Below, in pieces: positions 33,354 to 46,300 of a stretch of 64,000 nucleotides of DNA. The notes beneath the pieces were generated by a model, which saw only the letters and a program-made list of their open reading frames with translations, did no database searches and was not told the origin of the DNA. How positions within the stretch are numbered: the stretch's first letter is position 1; each line of letters begins with the position of its first letter. Source of the DNA: Macrocystis pyrifera (taxonomy: Eukaryota > Sar > Phaeophyceae > Laminariales > Laminariaceae); NCBI GenBank assembly GCA_031763025.1, contig JASSKH010000001.1:8427024-8491023 (forward strand). The letters are read 5' to 3'. A program made the translations under genes and the position numbers.

Positions 33354-35774
33354 CGTTTTTGGCCTTGCAAGGCAGATAAGTGTTGCTGACTATTAATAGT
33401 TCACTCCTCAACTGAAGAGCTACAGTATTAATAGTACCCGGCATGTGCCCCCTTTATGCTGCACAATAGTACTATTGCTAGTAGTCTTCGTTAGTTTCTA
33501 CTTGGCACTGTAGTACTCCAGTAGCACATGGGATTGCTTGTTCGTCGGGTTAAGCCTACACTATTGACGGCATTAATATTATTGATATTCATAGTAAATA
33601 TTTCTCATAGGCCACCTTTGGCTGAGGTATGGAGCTCCTACCGTATACTGCAATCAACCGAGGACCCTCGCAAAAAGAAAGGTGCAGCCTTACCTTAGCA
33701 GGCCTCTATCTTGATTAGAGTACAATAGGAGGGGCTTCAGCACGATCGTATCGAACATTTTTTATGACTATGTGCCGTGGCGCCGGTTGGTGGTGAGCTT
33801 TTATCATTTGCATTATTGTTGTGGACGGTGTATGATATCGTACATATTTGGAAAACTGTAAAATGCTTGGTTTCTCTCCAATATCGACCTCTGTAAAGGT
33901 TTGCCGTACTATCATTACAGTATTTACTGTCGTAGCAGTACTCCTATAAGTTTGCCGTATTTTGCTGTATTCGTTGGGGAGTTATCGTTGCTGTACAACA
34001 AGTCCATCTGTAGTACAAAACACCGCATAGTTGCTTGCATGTGCGGCTGTGGTGGATTTTCGTCGCTCAAGTTTCCCTGCCTGCTGTTCTTTGCGTTCTG
34101 TTTATGCTGTCTTGTGAGCTCGCTCGTACCTTGCTCTTCACGTTACAGGCCTGAGTCTGCCTGCATTCATGGCATCGTATACACCAAGCGCCCACCCAGG
34201 AGCTATGAGTCGTACGTTCTGATACTCGGCTGCCACGGGCTCAGACTGCTGTTAGGCTATCATGGGACCAACCAACACGAAGAACGCCTTTCAATAAAAC
34301 AACTCTTGCCTTGTCTACGTACAGTAGTTGTGGGTAGGCCGCATTTGAGGCGGCTACAGTAACTGTTATGCTGCCTTGGTGGTGCCGGGGTTTCTCCCAT
34401 TCCACACCGAACGTGTCTAAACTACCAGGATCACACCCAGGACAGACAATAGATTCCCACTTCAAGATCCAGACATTTCATGGAAGATCTATGCCCGACC
34501 GTATATGATCTGTATGATCTAGCTCATGTTGCCGGGTGGGAGCTGAGCTGTGCAATCTGCATGATGATCTAGCGGCACTTGTTTCCTTGGGTGGGATATG
34601 GACTATGCCTGCGCAACCTCTCACGACGGCATGTGAGAAACATTGGATCTGCTGCTGTAGATAGACCAGATATATCAGATAGATAGATCATGATCTGTTC
34701 CAGGTGTGCATTGTTTGAAGGGCTGTTAGCCATGCTGTCATCTTTAGCTGACGGGTTCAATGTCTACCGTGCCTATTCTACGCTAGGTCACAATCAATGC
34801 CATTCGATGAGTTACGAAAAGCAAACCCCCCGGGGGGGGGGTTTTGCACCATTCTGTGGATGTCATTCCTTACTGCACATGGATCAGACTGATCCCATCC
34901 CATCCCGGCCCCAATAGCACATTCCTAAGGACGGCTACGTACCGGGGTCGATACACAGTAAGGGGTTAGTTGCTTTGTACTGCAAAGTAAAACACATTCA
35001 ACCGCTTTGAATTAAAGTAGTACAGTAGTATTTGTCAAACCGAAACGAACAATTACTACAGCAGTACCACGACTCTACATCGGAAAGTCCTGCGTCCTTG
35101 ACCTTGGTTGTGACGTCCGCTACAGCAGTAAGTCAAGTACTACAGAATAAGTTAGGGTTAAAAATCGCGCCATGATTTTGATAGCTGAGATGGTTGTTGT
35201 TGCGGTTGCAGGTACGGTGTGTTTGTGCTTTACATTCCGGGCCATGTTAGACCCTCACAAAATAGGTTTGGCGTACGTGGATCGCACGACAGGCCACGAC
35301 TGTAACCCAGGATCCAAACCGTCATAAAAGTCAAAACACTTTGTCCCTCAAATCTAACAGAAGGGGAATCTAAAGCGATGCAGTTGTTGGTTGCATCGTG
35401 CTTTTTGCTTGCTGGCCAGATCCCCGACCTGTCAGACATACATTTATGTCATAAAACAACCCACCATTTTATGTCGGCTGGTTCTTTTCATGTCAAAGAG
35501 GCGCAAAGCGACGAGGATCGTCAGATTCTGGATCGATTCCAGTTCAGGCTCCTCAGGGATTTAGGTACTGCAGTCCAGTAGTCCCAACATCTCTCCTGTA
35601 TGAGTATATACCAGGCTGTCGGAAGGCAGGGCGACTTACAGTGTTCTGGTTTCAAAATCTGTCGGAATACTCAAAGACACTCGTTTGTGGGACGGTAAAT
35701 GTTACGACCGCATTGTACTCTGTGTATGATAGTGGATCCACGCGGACGGGGTTTTCTGTGTCTTGGCGTGGCAG

Positions 35775-35895
35775 GAATCGTAACGCGGGCCATCCCTACC
35801 AAGCTCGGGGATACCAACCCCGCCTATCTGCGCAATCAAGAGGAAAACAGCCTGCTCACGCACTTTCCGTGCCTTGGAGATATGGCACGGCCGAG
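35775..35895 (+). CDS. Exon-like segment of unknown gene
   Basis: Flanked by a good acceptor (ttttctgtgtcttggcgtggcag) and a GTAAAC donor. Its 121 bases encode IVTRAIPTKLGDTNPAYLRN, then EENSLLTHFPCLGDMARP, without stops. I do not recognise the family and found no partner exon. Confidence 0.35.
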
Positions 35896-36105
35896 GTAAA
35901 CGACCCTCCAGCCGCTTCGGGCCACGCGTAGCAAGGTTGCAGTTTTGACACTCATCAACGAGACATTGGAGGGAATTCCTTAGGTGCATCGGGGTTGTGC
36001 ACCATAGCACCGCTGGAGGAATCTACCCCTAAGACAGTGTTTTAGACTTTTTTTGGTGCTGCATGAGAATATCACATGCACTCGTGCGCTGGACGAGGGG
36101 GACTT

Positions 36106-36137
36106 CCATATCCATATCCATATCCATATCCATATCC
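36106..36137. repeat. Hexanucleotide microsatellite (CCATAT)5
   Basis: Five exact CCATAT units. Confidence 0.92.
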
Positions 36138-38301
36138 TGACACAACTGCAGCTAACGGCAGGGAACCTGACATAGACTCATTTACATATAGGAACGCCTG
36201 CCTGTGTTAACCTTTTAAACATTTTTGCGACACCCCTTGGATGTCAAGTCAACAACAAGCCGAAAGGGAACCTTTTGTAGCATAATGCATTGTACGGGTT
36301 TGACAACGAGAAACGCTATCCCCCATCTTTTTTTTCTTCGAGTGTTTGAAAGAGCAGGACGGGGTTTCTCGAACGGGGTGTATGTGAATGAAGTATGTGG
36401 CTGCACCTCTTCCGTTTGACATGCCTTTCGATCCGCTGGCGATGCGAACTAGAGTAACGTCGCCGTGAGGCGTAACTACCGCGCGCTAGTTACAAAAACC
36501 ATCAGTAGCTACATTGTTCAGAATGGGCGCGCAGCGTATACGCGAAGATCGCTTGCCGTGTTAAAGGTAAATGTACCCTAACCCCAACCGTCGTCGTCCT
36601 TTTGCTGTGATACTGTATCACCAGCGACGACTGGAAGCTTCATTCCAACCCACTAGTTACGTAACGGCAGGAGAAATCGAAACAAATTATCAGTGTCCCC
36701 TGGTGCCTCTAAACTACGAAAATTATCGATTTGATCGGGTCTACCTATTTTTGATAGCTGACACGAAAGAAAATATTGAGTTTGCTTGGTCAACCGATTC
36801 AGCTACGTAAAATGTTCAGAACCATTAGTTAATCCACTTCGGATGGATAAAATTTCGGCGTCAATAACTTCAGCTGACTCTTCAGAGCTACCAAGTATTA
36901 TTAACGCAAACATCTACACTAAATAAGTTCAAGTTTGCGATTGATGAGTCGGTTCGAACTTACTGTAGAACGTTACCGCTACAACGAGATCTAAACAGTA
37001 CGTAGTGCTCGTCAACGTCGCCCCTTGTCGGCCAAAAAAGACTGACGACGCTGTTCATCAACAGATGCAAAAAATAGATTTCCGGAGCACTATATATGAT
37101 CAGGGGCCTCTACTCCAGTATCAGGTGGCGTAAATCTGTCCGTTCAGGAGAATTTCTTCAGACGTGCTCGAATAAGACGATGTTGTTATACTCGCAATTG
37201 GGTAGGGTTTTGTCGCGAAAGTGCAAGGCCGTTTTTTTACCGACCGTGACTCCTTTTTCGGCAACTGCTAACGTGTCTACTGCTTCGGTGTATGGAGCAA
37301 TGCCAAGGTAAGGGGAATGCCCTATGGTCATATTATTTTAGCTCCTCACATGAGAAGCGCAATATCCCACCCGAACCACGACATCGAAGAACTATGTCCG
37401 CGCAACCCTATCGACATTTGTATTTGCACGATAGTCCTGAAACAAGTATACTACCATAGGTCATACTACAGTAACCGGTAGTTGCTCACTCGAGAAGTTC
37501 AACCTGTCAGAAGACATTAAGGTTAAAAGGGTAACCTACAGCCGGATGAGTTACTTTTCGTCGAAAATGATTCCCCTGCTCTCTGTTGGATCTTGGCTAG
37601 CAGTTGTTGAGGTATTGCCGATTTTCGATTGGTCGAATTGATTGAGAATCTTGTTGTCTGTTTTTGTGTTGAATGTGTGGTTTTTGTGGATTGGATTCGC
37701 GTGGAACAAGAAAAATAGATCCAAAGCGAACCAGCTTGGTCGGAATAGGTCTTACCCGCACGATCGAGTCGACGTTAGCACCCTAACCCTAACCCTCACT
37801 TGTCATTGACAAGCAAGCTAGATACAGAGGCTCATCAAGAACTCCTTCTTGGCGTGTATTCAGTGCCGGCATATACCATCCCGACGAGCTATGTACCCCA
37901 GACCTGTGTAATCACCGATATTAATCGCTTAGCTCGTTACCGACCGCCAGTCATTCGCGTAGTCGGTATCAGTATATACCGACAGCTCGAGCCCCGATCC
38001 CCGATCTCTCATCCCCGTACGTAGATTATGAGAAACTATTTGATCCCACACAGATACGCGATGTTCGTCAGATCACCTCTCAGCGATGAACATGGAATCG
38101 TGGACCATGTTACAGTAGTCTTCCTACTTCGGGCCGAACACTTGTACCTGGGGATGCAGTGGTGACCAAGAGTGATCACGTTTACAACTATCTGCGAGGG
38201 CCTCAGCAAAGGCCGTATTTTATGTCGTCGATACGCTCAGTCATTTTAAATTGCACCTTGCCTTCCTCCACCGGTTTTCCCTCGTCTTCACGCATAGTCC
38301 T

Positions 38302-38382
38302 TACCCTAGCCTTCCGCGCTTGTTTCACATCGTGTACTGCTTTCTTCGGGATCCACGGAGATCTTGTCCACTCTCCATCCTG
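38302..38382 (-). CDS. Exon-like segment of unknown minus-strand gene
   Basis: Acceptor ctgacacctcag and donor GTAAGG bound DGEWTRSPWIPKKAVHDVKQ, ARKAR. The frame stays open for another 30 codons past the donor (REDEGKPVEEGKVQFKMTER), so the true exon may be longer. No family recognised. Confidence 0.35.
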
Positions 38383-39442
38383 AGGTGTCAGGGCGGTTAA
38401 AAACTCTAGGTGTTGATGCTGTGCAGATGGTTGCGCCGCTATTTTGCCACGCTCGATTTTGACCGCCGGGTGGTTCGTGCCTCAGCAGAGAGCGAGTGCT
38501 TCACCTCAGTGCTTTATGTAGTGCACATCAGCGTGCTTATCTCCAGATTGATTGGCAGTCCGGACATCCTTTCAACGGAGGTCTAACCCTCGGCTTTGGG
38601 GTGCTTCAGTTGTCGTCGAAATAGGTCGGATTTCCGGAATACACCTAATCAGACAGAATACACTTCCCAAATGAACGTTTGCAGGCAGCACCTAGAGATA
38701 GACAGCACCTGCAGACGGACAGCACCTGCAGGTCTGCAGCCAGCTTACACCCTAGTGTAGCACTGCCCCCATTGCCACTCTTCGTGCCGTGTCGTCCTCA
38801 CAGAGTGTGTATTTTCGACAGGCGTCTCGGAATTCTGGGATCACGCGCCATCCGCTTCGAGTCTACCACACGCTTCGACGCCCATTAACTCCGCCCAATC
38901 ATCTGAATTCCTTGAAGAGTGTTTTGTGGAGTCCGGCGTTGGCGCTTGCTCTTCCTGCTGAACACGGTAATCCAGTTCATCGGCCGGCCGACGACCTTCC
39001 GCTTTCTCCACAGGCACCGCTTGGAGTATTTCGCTTACTCCACTGGAGTATATCAAACGGACCAGGCTAACTGCAGCTTCCTGCTGGAGAGCCCTAGGCT
39101 ACGCTTTCGTCCTTCTTGCCCGAGTCTCTTCGTCATCGCGGAGTCCTCGTTCTCAATTATTGGGTGTACTTGATAAGCGAGACATGTCGGTACAGGTTCG
39201 GGTGAATACGCGCAGTCAACAGGCATGTTTCTCCCAGATGTATTAATGGTTGGAAGGTGCCCACTCTACCGCGCCGTGTCTACAGAGAGTATGTCCCAGG
39301 TGCCTGGCTTGGCCTACCACCACCTCCACCCACCTGTGAACCCATCTCGTCCTGCCCTATTCCACCAGCCGAGGAATGAACACGCTAGCACTATCGATCC
39401 AAACGATCGTATCCCTTTCTGGTTGGGAGACGACGGTAAACG

Positions 39443-40019
39443 GTGTCTCCACGTAAGGGCTTGGGCTGTCGGTGCCGTGAGTGGTTCTCCGAGGGACCTT
39501 CGAATGACCGGCAGCTACGGAAATCGAGCCCACCGCAAATACGGCCAGGACATCCACCAGCGGCCGCAACAATATCACCGCCGGTACCTAGCTTTGAAAG
39601 CGACGAATCGAGCTGGAGAGCGAAGCGAGTCTTCACCTGTGGGCGGAGAACATATATAAGGCAAAATAGTCGTCCGCTCCGGGCAGGAGCGTTTGGCAAT
39701 GAGGACCAAAAACGATGTTTGAGGGGGGGGTACGGATGAACGCATCAGGGCAGTACAAGCCGAGGCAGCTGCATCAGCGACGAAAGCGCAACTGGACAAA
39801 CTGCAGAGAATGGTCGGGGGAGCACTATCATCATCAAAGCAGGTCGAGCTTTAGGCACGTTTGGAGTTGGCCTTCGACAATATTTTCCCGATGCATGCTG
39901 GTAGAGTAGCGACATTCATTTTAGTGACGAAGCTTTCTGTTTGGTGTGTGGGGCAGCTATTGTGTGGGCATAATGAAGGAAACGGACGACCCAATCGCAT
40001 TCCAGAGGCAAGATGCCCG
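39443..40019 (+). pseudogene. Broken coding remnant of unknown origin
   Basis: Protein-like frames (PGHPPAAATISPPVPSFESD; then DERIRAVQAEAAASATKAQL, with a heptad-like helix; then FDNIFPMHAGRVATF) follow one another. They are separated by a frame change at a G8 run (39723-39730) and a stop at 39853. The coiled-coil-like middle would suit a retroelement Gag, but I cannot assign it. Confidence 0.3.
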
Positions 40020-40961
40020 TAGCACAGAAGATCTGGAGCGCGGCGATGGAGTAGCGACAGCATAGGCGGCCCCTGTAGGCGGCCCGAAGGACTTGGGATG
40101 ATATCACACCGCACTTGAAACAATTTCAGTTGATGTTCAACATATACAATCTAGTGCACTGTAGGTACCTAGTTCTCTCCATGCTAGCAACGGTAGAAAT
40201 ATTGAGGGCCTCTGTACAAAGCGACGGCCTCGACACGCAGACATACTGAAAACAGTATTTGGTTCGTTAACTCTGCAGTTGATGGGGGGGCTTCTGTCTT
40301 TAGCAGTCCGAAAGCCTCGGTCTGCTGTCCGTACGTTGCCCTTTATTCAATATATCCAATACTCCGATCAGAAAAACGCTTCAACACGTTCCATCTAATT
40401 ACTAGAATTCGTATTACAGCACCCGACCAACACACCAAACACCACGCGTATCTAGTACGCACCACCGAACAAAAACAGTAAGCTGCTATCAAATGAATTA
40501 TTGAAATCAGCTGAAATTTGAATATTGCATGCTGCAGCAGTACAAATATCGAGGTCTCGGTTGCGTACCGGGTTGCTTGGCGAGTACCCGGTATATTGTC
40601 GATGCTCTTCGAGAGAACCAGTGGGTTCCTTTCGCATGATTTGCTCGGCCTATGACTGATATATGTGGTCATGATGTATGTAGTATTGTGGTGGTGCTTC
40701 TTGCTGTGGCGAGTACGAGTGTTGGTACCGTGCACTCCAGAGGGTCCTCCAGACGCGACGAACCCTGACTGTCGCGCAGAAACGAAGGAGAACACAGCAT
40801 ACCTTTTCGCGGTCCGCAGTTTGTGATGGACAAGCTGAAGCAGCAGTATATATAGTATATACATACGAAAAGGGTTGAGGCAACCTTTTCAGGCTCGCCC
40901 ATGGCCGGCAAACTAAAACGAAAATCACACCTGCATACCGTTTGAGGGCGATTTCGTAAAC

Positions 40962-41055
<94 letters not shown>

Positions 41056-41071
41056 GGACAGACAGACAGAC

Positions 41072-41104
<33 letters not shown>

Positions 41105-41119
41105 GTCAGACAGACAGAC

Positions 41120-41161
<42 letters not shown>

Positions 41162-41208
41162 TGAAAAAAGACCGACAGACAAAAAAAAGACATACAGACA
41201 GACAGACG
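40962..41208. repeat. Large (GACA)n microsatellite
   Basis: About 200 bp of nearly pure CAGA/GACA units (40962-41160), then a decayed tail. It generates artificial CLSV-repeat frames on the minus strand. Confidence 0.97.
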
Positions 41209-41807
41209 TTTTCGGAGTTTTTCCTCTATAGAAGAACCTATTAATAGGCAAAGGTACGTAGTGAATAGAAGCGTAGAGTAGATGTTGCATGGGATCGATG
41301 GGCGCATTGGTCGGTGCCCGAAGTCCAAGAAACGGTGAAACCTACTGTAGACCATGAATCGGTTGAAATCACGCTAGAGTGGGCATAAAGCCGGTGTGCA
41401 GTAAGATTTGTTAGACAAAGGCGCGGTGGTGCCTTGGGCAAATACAGATGACTAAAGGATATGATTCCTGTTGTAAATTTCTGCAATATCGTCAACTAGC
41501 GCAAGATACCGCTTTGTGGCTACTTACTCAAGATAGTTCCGGGTCTTGCCCGAAATAGTTGGCCCTCTACAACAGCAAAACGATGGTGGACTTCAAAGCA
41601 GGAGGTCAGCAAGTAATATCGAACGGGTCCAAACGAGGAAAGATGCACTCCATCCCCCCCTCTTGATGGAAGCAAGGTCCCCCATATGTATCACAGCAAA
41701 ACAACTGAGTTGTGCGTCGATTATGGGTGATAAACAACGTATAACATCACGGAACGGGGACAGTGGAGCGCCATCCCCCCTCTGCGCTAGAAGCATGTCC
41801 CCGTGTT

Positions 41808-42190
41808 GCTTTTCCCCTGAAGTCCAAGAGATTTCATCAGGTGAATCGAGCGAAAGGCGCACAAGCTTGAAATGCAGTTCGGATGGACTTTTCCTAATAT
41901 ATACACATCTCAGTGTAGAGATCCACGTCAGCACCAATAGTAGGTGTAGAGGGCACTCCCAGACATCTCACGGAATGCTTCGAGCCATATCAAGTCATGC
42001 AGTCCTTTGAGCTGTCCATGCAGTCCATATCAAGTCATAGAGGGGAGGAGAGAGAACATCGGAGCATATATATTTAGTCATGCAAATCCCGACATCTCGC
42101 TACCAAGCATCCCATACCCATGGAACTACACAATCCATCACACACACACATCAATCACCATCGTATGTCGTACGATCACAATCATTATCC
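41808..42190 (+). repeat. Diverged direct repeat, left copy (old LTR-like)
   Basis: Aligns along about 370 bp with 50642-51000 (shared blocks GGTGAATCGA, AGGGCGCTCCCA-like, GGAGCATA, CATGCAAA, CCATGGAACT), with many substitutions. The orientation is the same. It may be one LTR of an old element or a member of a dispersed family. Confidence 0.65.
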
Positions 42191-42687
42191 TCCCTGCTCT
42201 GTACTCGATATGGTGCGATGCCAAACTATCCATTCACTCAGGCACACAATCAACATCCTCCCTGCGCAGTAAACGGGCGACAAAGGACTGCAGTACCATA
42301 ATGACTCAAGATCATTCCGAAAATCTCGAACCGAATTCCGGATTCCAACAACTAAATTAGGAATGTAATGGGGGTATGATACCATAATAGACTCGTTAGC
42401 GAAAACCGTGTCTACCCGGGCGGAGCACGAAAACGACGAAGAAAGTCCTCCCTGCACAACAGTTAACGAGGTTGCAACGAAGCAACGCAATGTCATGTTC
42501 ACTGCAAATTCAACCCGAAATCGAGCAGCAGTGCAGTTGGCGTTTGTTTGCTGAGCGTTCATCAGCAATGTGCACATACCCCGGACTCTTTCCGATCGAA
42601 GCCCAGTATGAAACCAGGGTAAATCATCGTATCATCGCTGTGTACTCAAGCACGACTCCATGCAATATACGCACTAGACCCATCTTG

Positions 42688-43000
42688 TTTTTTAATACCA
42701 CTTTTTTCACTTTCCAGTTTAACTCGTGTTAGGATTTACCCTCAGCGGTCTTCTTCTGGACAAGCCGTGGTCACAGGTGTCGTCCCGTCTCCCCCCCCGT
42801 GCGTGCCTTCATTTTTTTTTTGCGCGTATAGGGTTCAGCATTCCTACTGCTCGTCGATTTTCATCGAAGTAGCTAACTCACGCTTTCCGCTACTCAATTA
42901 TTTATGCAAGAAAAAGTCCTTACGAGTAAGCACTCGGCGAGACTTGAACCCACGAAATTGATTTTAGTAGGTGCGCGAACCACCTACTAAGCCACCGGGG
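42688..43000 (-). mobile_element. tRNA-derived SINE, copy 3 (best preserved head)
   Basis: Reading on the minus strand, the head contains the A box TGGCTTAGTAGG (42994-42983) and the B box GGTTCAAGTCTC (42951-42940), then the shared body, then a T/A-rich tail near 42700. It matches copy 1 along the whole body. It is not a functional tRNA gene: there is no closed acceptor stem followed by a Pol III T-run at the right place. Confidence 0.85.
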
Positions 43001-43438
43001 ATGACGGCCCTCATCGGCGAGCGACTCTCGGCGAACCCTGCGCTAGAACGGGAACCATAAAATGATCAGAACGAGAAGTCATCGATAATTCGCCACCATC
43101 ATCGTCAACCATACCTTCAATGAACAGCAGTAAAACAGGTTGATCTCTCACCGGGGCGGGGGGTGCGGGGGGAAACACAGACAACCCTGTTTTAATATGG
43201 GGCAAACGGTGAGAAGCCGTCCCCACCCAAGTGCCGGTGCCCATCAGCGTCCATGTTGACCCCCACCCCACCACCACCATGCTGCAGATGATCCTACTGG
43301 CATTTCCCCCTGATCTCCTTGCTCTCCTGCTGCTGCTACTCAGCGGATATAGTGTAATGAACGCAGCCTCGTTGTTGATCGCCATCCTGACAGTCGGGGG
43401 ATTATTTCTCCAACTCTATGGTGGTGTAACACGATCTC

Positions 43439-43443
43439 TCTGC
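43439..43443. other. Target-site duplication TCTGC (left)
   Basis: Five-base duplication directly outside the left LTR, matching 49914-49918. Confidence 0.88.
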
Positions 43444-44251
43444 TATTAGGTATGGCGATTGGCGTGTATACCAGCTCGTAGCTGGTGTGTACGCCTAGAC
43501 TCGATTGCCGATGGCCGGTCAATACACAGTCAAAATAAATGTTCGAGGCAAACGTACAGCCACTGTTAGGTGACTTGTACGAGAAGCTTCAATAGAAGAG
43601 AAGAAGATGTGGTGACCCCAAGCCACAGTGTTGGTTTATTTGCTCAGCTGGAAGCTGATGATGGTGAGCAAAAGTAGAGTGAGCTCAAAGGGGAGCGATG
43701 CGCGTGTGCGCTCACTGCTCGAAACAAAGGACGACCCCTACAAATTCGTTCAAAAACAAAAATAGGGAAATACCCTTGCATTCAGTTCAATATAAAACAA
43801 CACGGAGACCCGCAATTCTACTGCTAAAAACAATAAAACTTGGGGTACGTACTCATGACCCTCTTGTAGCCTATATTGTTACTTCAACCACAACTAAAAC
43901 TATGCTACTGGTCCCGACGGGATACTGAAGATACCCTGTCCATTATTTAACAGTGCGCACGCACCAGGTACTGCTGTACATGTGTGCTGCTGGCTGTAGA
44001 TTCTGTACGTACGTAATACAGTAGATCCACGATGCGCTGCTTGTTATTGAGACCTATTATTATGCAATATGCACGAGTGCACAGCAGTAGATATTATTGT
44101 AAGACTGCTGCTGCTGTATACTGCTACAGTAATACTACTCACAGACTGGAAAACTGTCCGCGGTACTTAGAAATGCGTAAATGTATACCAGATGACGCAA
44201 GTGTTATCGAGTAACGACTATGATGGCTACTGACAAGTATCATCCTTAATA
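43444..44251 (-). repeat. 3' LTR of the Copia-type element
   Basis: 808 bp; in element orientation it starts TATTAAGG and ends CCTAATA, not the usual TG...CA. The boundaries are fixed by the TSD and by the extent shared with the other LTR. An antisense 76-codon frame occurs in both LTRs. Confidence 0.92.
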
Positions 44252-44263
44252 CCTCCTCCCGTT
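44252..44263 (-). promoter_or_regulatory. Polypurine tract
   Basis: AACGGGAGGAGG in element orientation, directly adjoining the 3' LTR; the expected plus-strand primer site of reverse transcription. Confidence 0.8.
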
Positions 44264-45601
44264 AAGCATACACTTTCTTACTCTGCGTTACATGCTAAAA
44301 TTTCTCCAAAAGAAATACATGCAACATCAAGTGGTGATGTTGCTATTGGGAACAAACACTATGTACCATGATGTACCTACCGCATGAGATCCAAGGAGTG
44401 GATTCAACACGTACAGGACAACAAAATAACCGAACATAGAATCGTTCTGTTCTTCTATACTGTTGTAACACCTGCTTGTATGAGATGGGTGTATACCTAA
44501 ATTATGGTTGCTACAGGAGTACCTGGTAGCCTTGTATTATGCAGCAGCGACTAGATGATACTGGTTTCTGCTGTAATATGTGCCATCCCTAATACGACCC
44601 CTCGATGCGTAACACCGAACATAACTGGATTTTGAAATTCAACTGTGGAACAATGTACTCGTTGCTTCTGCGTTACATGCCATACTTCAAAAATGCACGC
44701 ACCAAGGCCATAATTGTTGCGGTGAAAGTATTCAACTTAAACTACTGAGAGCCAACTCATTCTGCTAGAATACCCGGGGGGTTACACAAAACTAGCTGAT
44801 GTAACATATCCAGCTCTGCTACTTTTCTGCATATGTTATGCAAGCTTAGCTACCAGTCCAAGAATCATCAAACCGTGAACTGCATTCCAGTCAGTTAAAC
44901 GACAAAGGAATACTAAATATGTGAAGTAGTCTAAAACAGTAAATTTGTTCATCATTCCGCAACAAGAATAGGAGTGAACAAACTATTAACGTTCCTGCCG
45001 CCCCACAATACAAACAAAGGAACATGTTTTGGATTCTGCCAGCTTAACGCTGTAACAAGACATACTGTTATCAGAGACATCCCCCTCGTGTATGCTAATC
45101 TCCTGTTTGGACTCATCTAGGTGGAAAGTTCTCCTGCCATACATCCTGAAGCTCCGGAGATGACGTACTCTTTTCAACTACACATTCGAACCTAATGATT
45201 CGACTTGGTTACAATGCACCCTTACTTGGTACTGACTGCACTTTATCTTTAATATTGCACAACACCGGTCATTGTACTGCACTGTAGGGAAGATGGACGG
45301 GATGCGCTACCAATGAATGCAAAAGATCCAGTGATCAGTTCGTTGACCCAAGGAAATGAAATTCTTATCCGCCCCGTACAAATTGAACATGCGACAACCT
45401 ACAGCTTCGGTAAGGGAGACAATACAGTTCACGCTTCCAGTGGCTTGACGTTGTTAGTGTAGACGTCGGTGGCCGTCCGATGTGCTTGGTCCGTCATTCC
45501 TTGCTTAGGACTTGAGGCTCAACTTATGTTGAAGTTGGAGAGGTAGTCTTTTACTTTCCCTCAAAACTGATTGTCGTCTCAGCTCCGCCTCCACTTGTTA
45601 A

Positions 45602-45865
45602 TTATGCAGTCAGTGTCTGCTTCTTGGTCCCGATGTTGATGGGCTCTCCGTCCAGCAAGAAGATGATTCCTGAAGTTGGCTTGCGGTTGTACACGAAGGC
45701 CGTAGTCGCCAGTGGTTCTTGATCGTCCTGTGTCGATGCCGCAGATCCTGTCCCGGGGTTTGCCCGTGGTTGTCCTTCCGATATCGTGAGCGTGTGGACC
45801 TCCTTCAGCTGACGGTTTGTCTCTGTCTGTGTTCTCTGGTTTGGGCTCGGCTCGTGTGGAGGCAC
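45602..45865 (-). pseudogene. Copia RNase H domain remnant
   Basis: The end of the frame reads FVYNRKPTSGIIFLLDGEPI followed by TKKQTLTA, which matches the Copia RNase H core (DRKSTSGxxFxLxGxPIxWxSKKQxxxxALS). It stops just before the conserved SxxEAE segment, so the domain is broken. Confidence 0.75.
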
Positions 45866-45939
45866 GAGTCAGACACAGCCCTCAAGAAGCTGACACCACC
45901 CTTGGTGAAGCAGGCGGTGATGTCTCCGCTGATACTCCG

Positions 45940-46300
45940 GTGATGCCAGACGATGATGATCCAGCTGATGATACGGTGATGCCAGACGATGATCCAGCTG
46001 ATGATCTATCTGGTGATCCCAGATGATGTTGATCCAGTGATCCCAGACGTGCATGCTCCGGTGATCCCAGACGCTGATGCTCCGATGATCCCAGACGATG
46101 ATGATCCAGCTGATTCAGATGATCTGGTGATCCCAGATGATGTTGATCCAGTGATCCCAGACGTGGATGCTCCGGTGATCCCAGACGCTGATGTCCCGAT
46201 GATCCCAGATGATGATGCCACGATTATCCCAGATAGATATTGATGCTCCGATGACCCCAGATGTAGATGATCCGATGATCCCGGGTGAGGCTGCTCCGGG
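45940..46300. repeat. Minisatellite (GATGATCCCAGACG-type units) in the retrotransposon
   Basis: Many imperfect 15-30-bp units built on GATGCTCCGGTGATCCCAGA. On the minus (coding) strand they give SGITGAS/TSGITGS repeats in frame with 46006-46443; on the plus strand DPVIPDVDAP repeats. It lies between the Gag and RNase H pieces. The frame breaks at the 3' end of the array. Confidence 0.8.

Larger units (their letters stand above)
33354..40960. other. 7.6-kb stretch without a resolved gene
   Basis: It holds isolated exon-like pieces (35775-35895 plus, 38302-38382 minus, 39443-40019 plus), a (CCATAT)5 repeat, a short CCCTAA run near 37783, and several short palindromic words. None of the longer open frames shows recognisable domains or consistent splice sites. 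Confidence 0.5.

Noticed and set aside
40343..40864. 173-codon minus-strand ORF with hydrophobic stretches
   Set aside because: AT-rich chance frame with no family motif, start context or neighbouring exon.
40669..41355. 228-codon and 121-codon minus-strand ORFs of repeating CLSV residues
   Set aside because: They are direct translations of the (GACA)n microsatellite.
42929..43000. tRNA gene
   Set aside because: The A and B boxes are there, but no proper cloverleaf closes and the same sequence heads a SINE found three times.
43698..43928. 76-codon plus-strand ORF present twice (also 49361-49591)
   Set aside because: It is antisense within both LTRs and is duplicated only because the LTRs are; no protein features.
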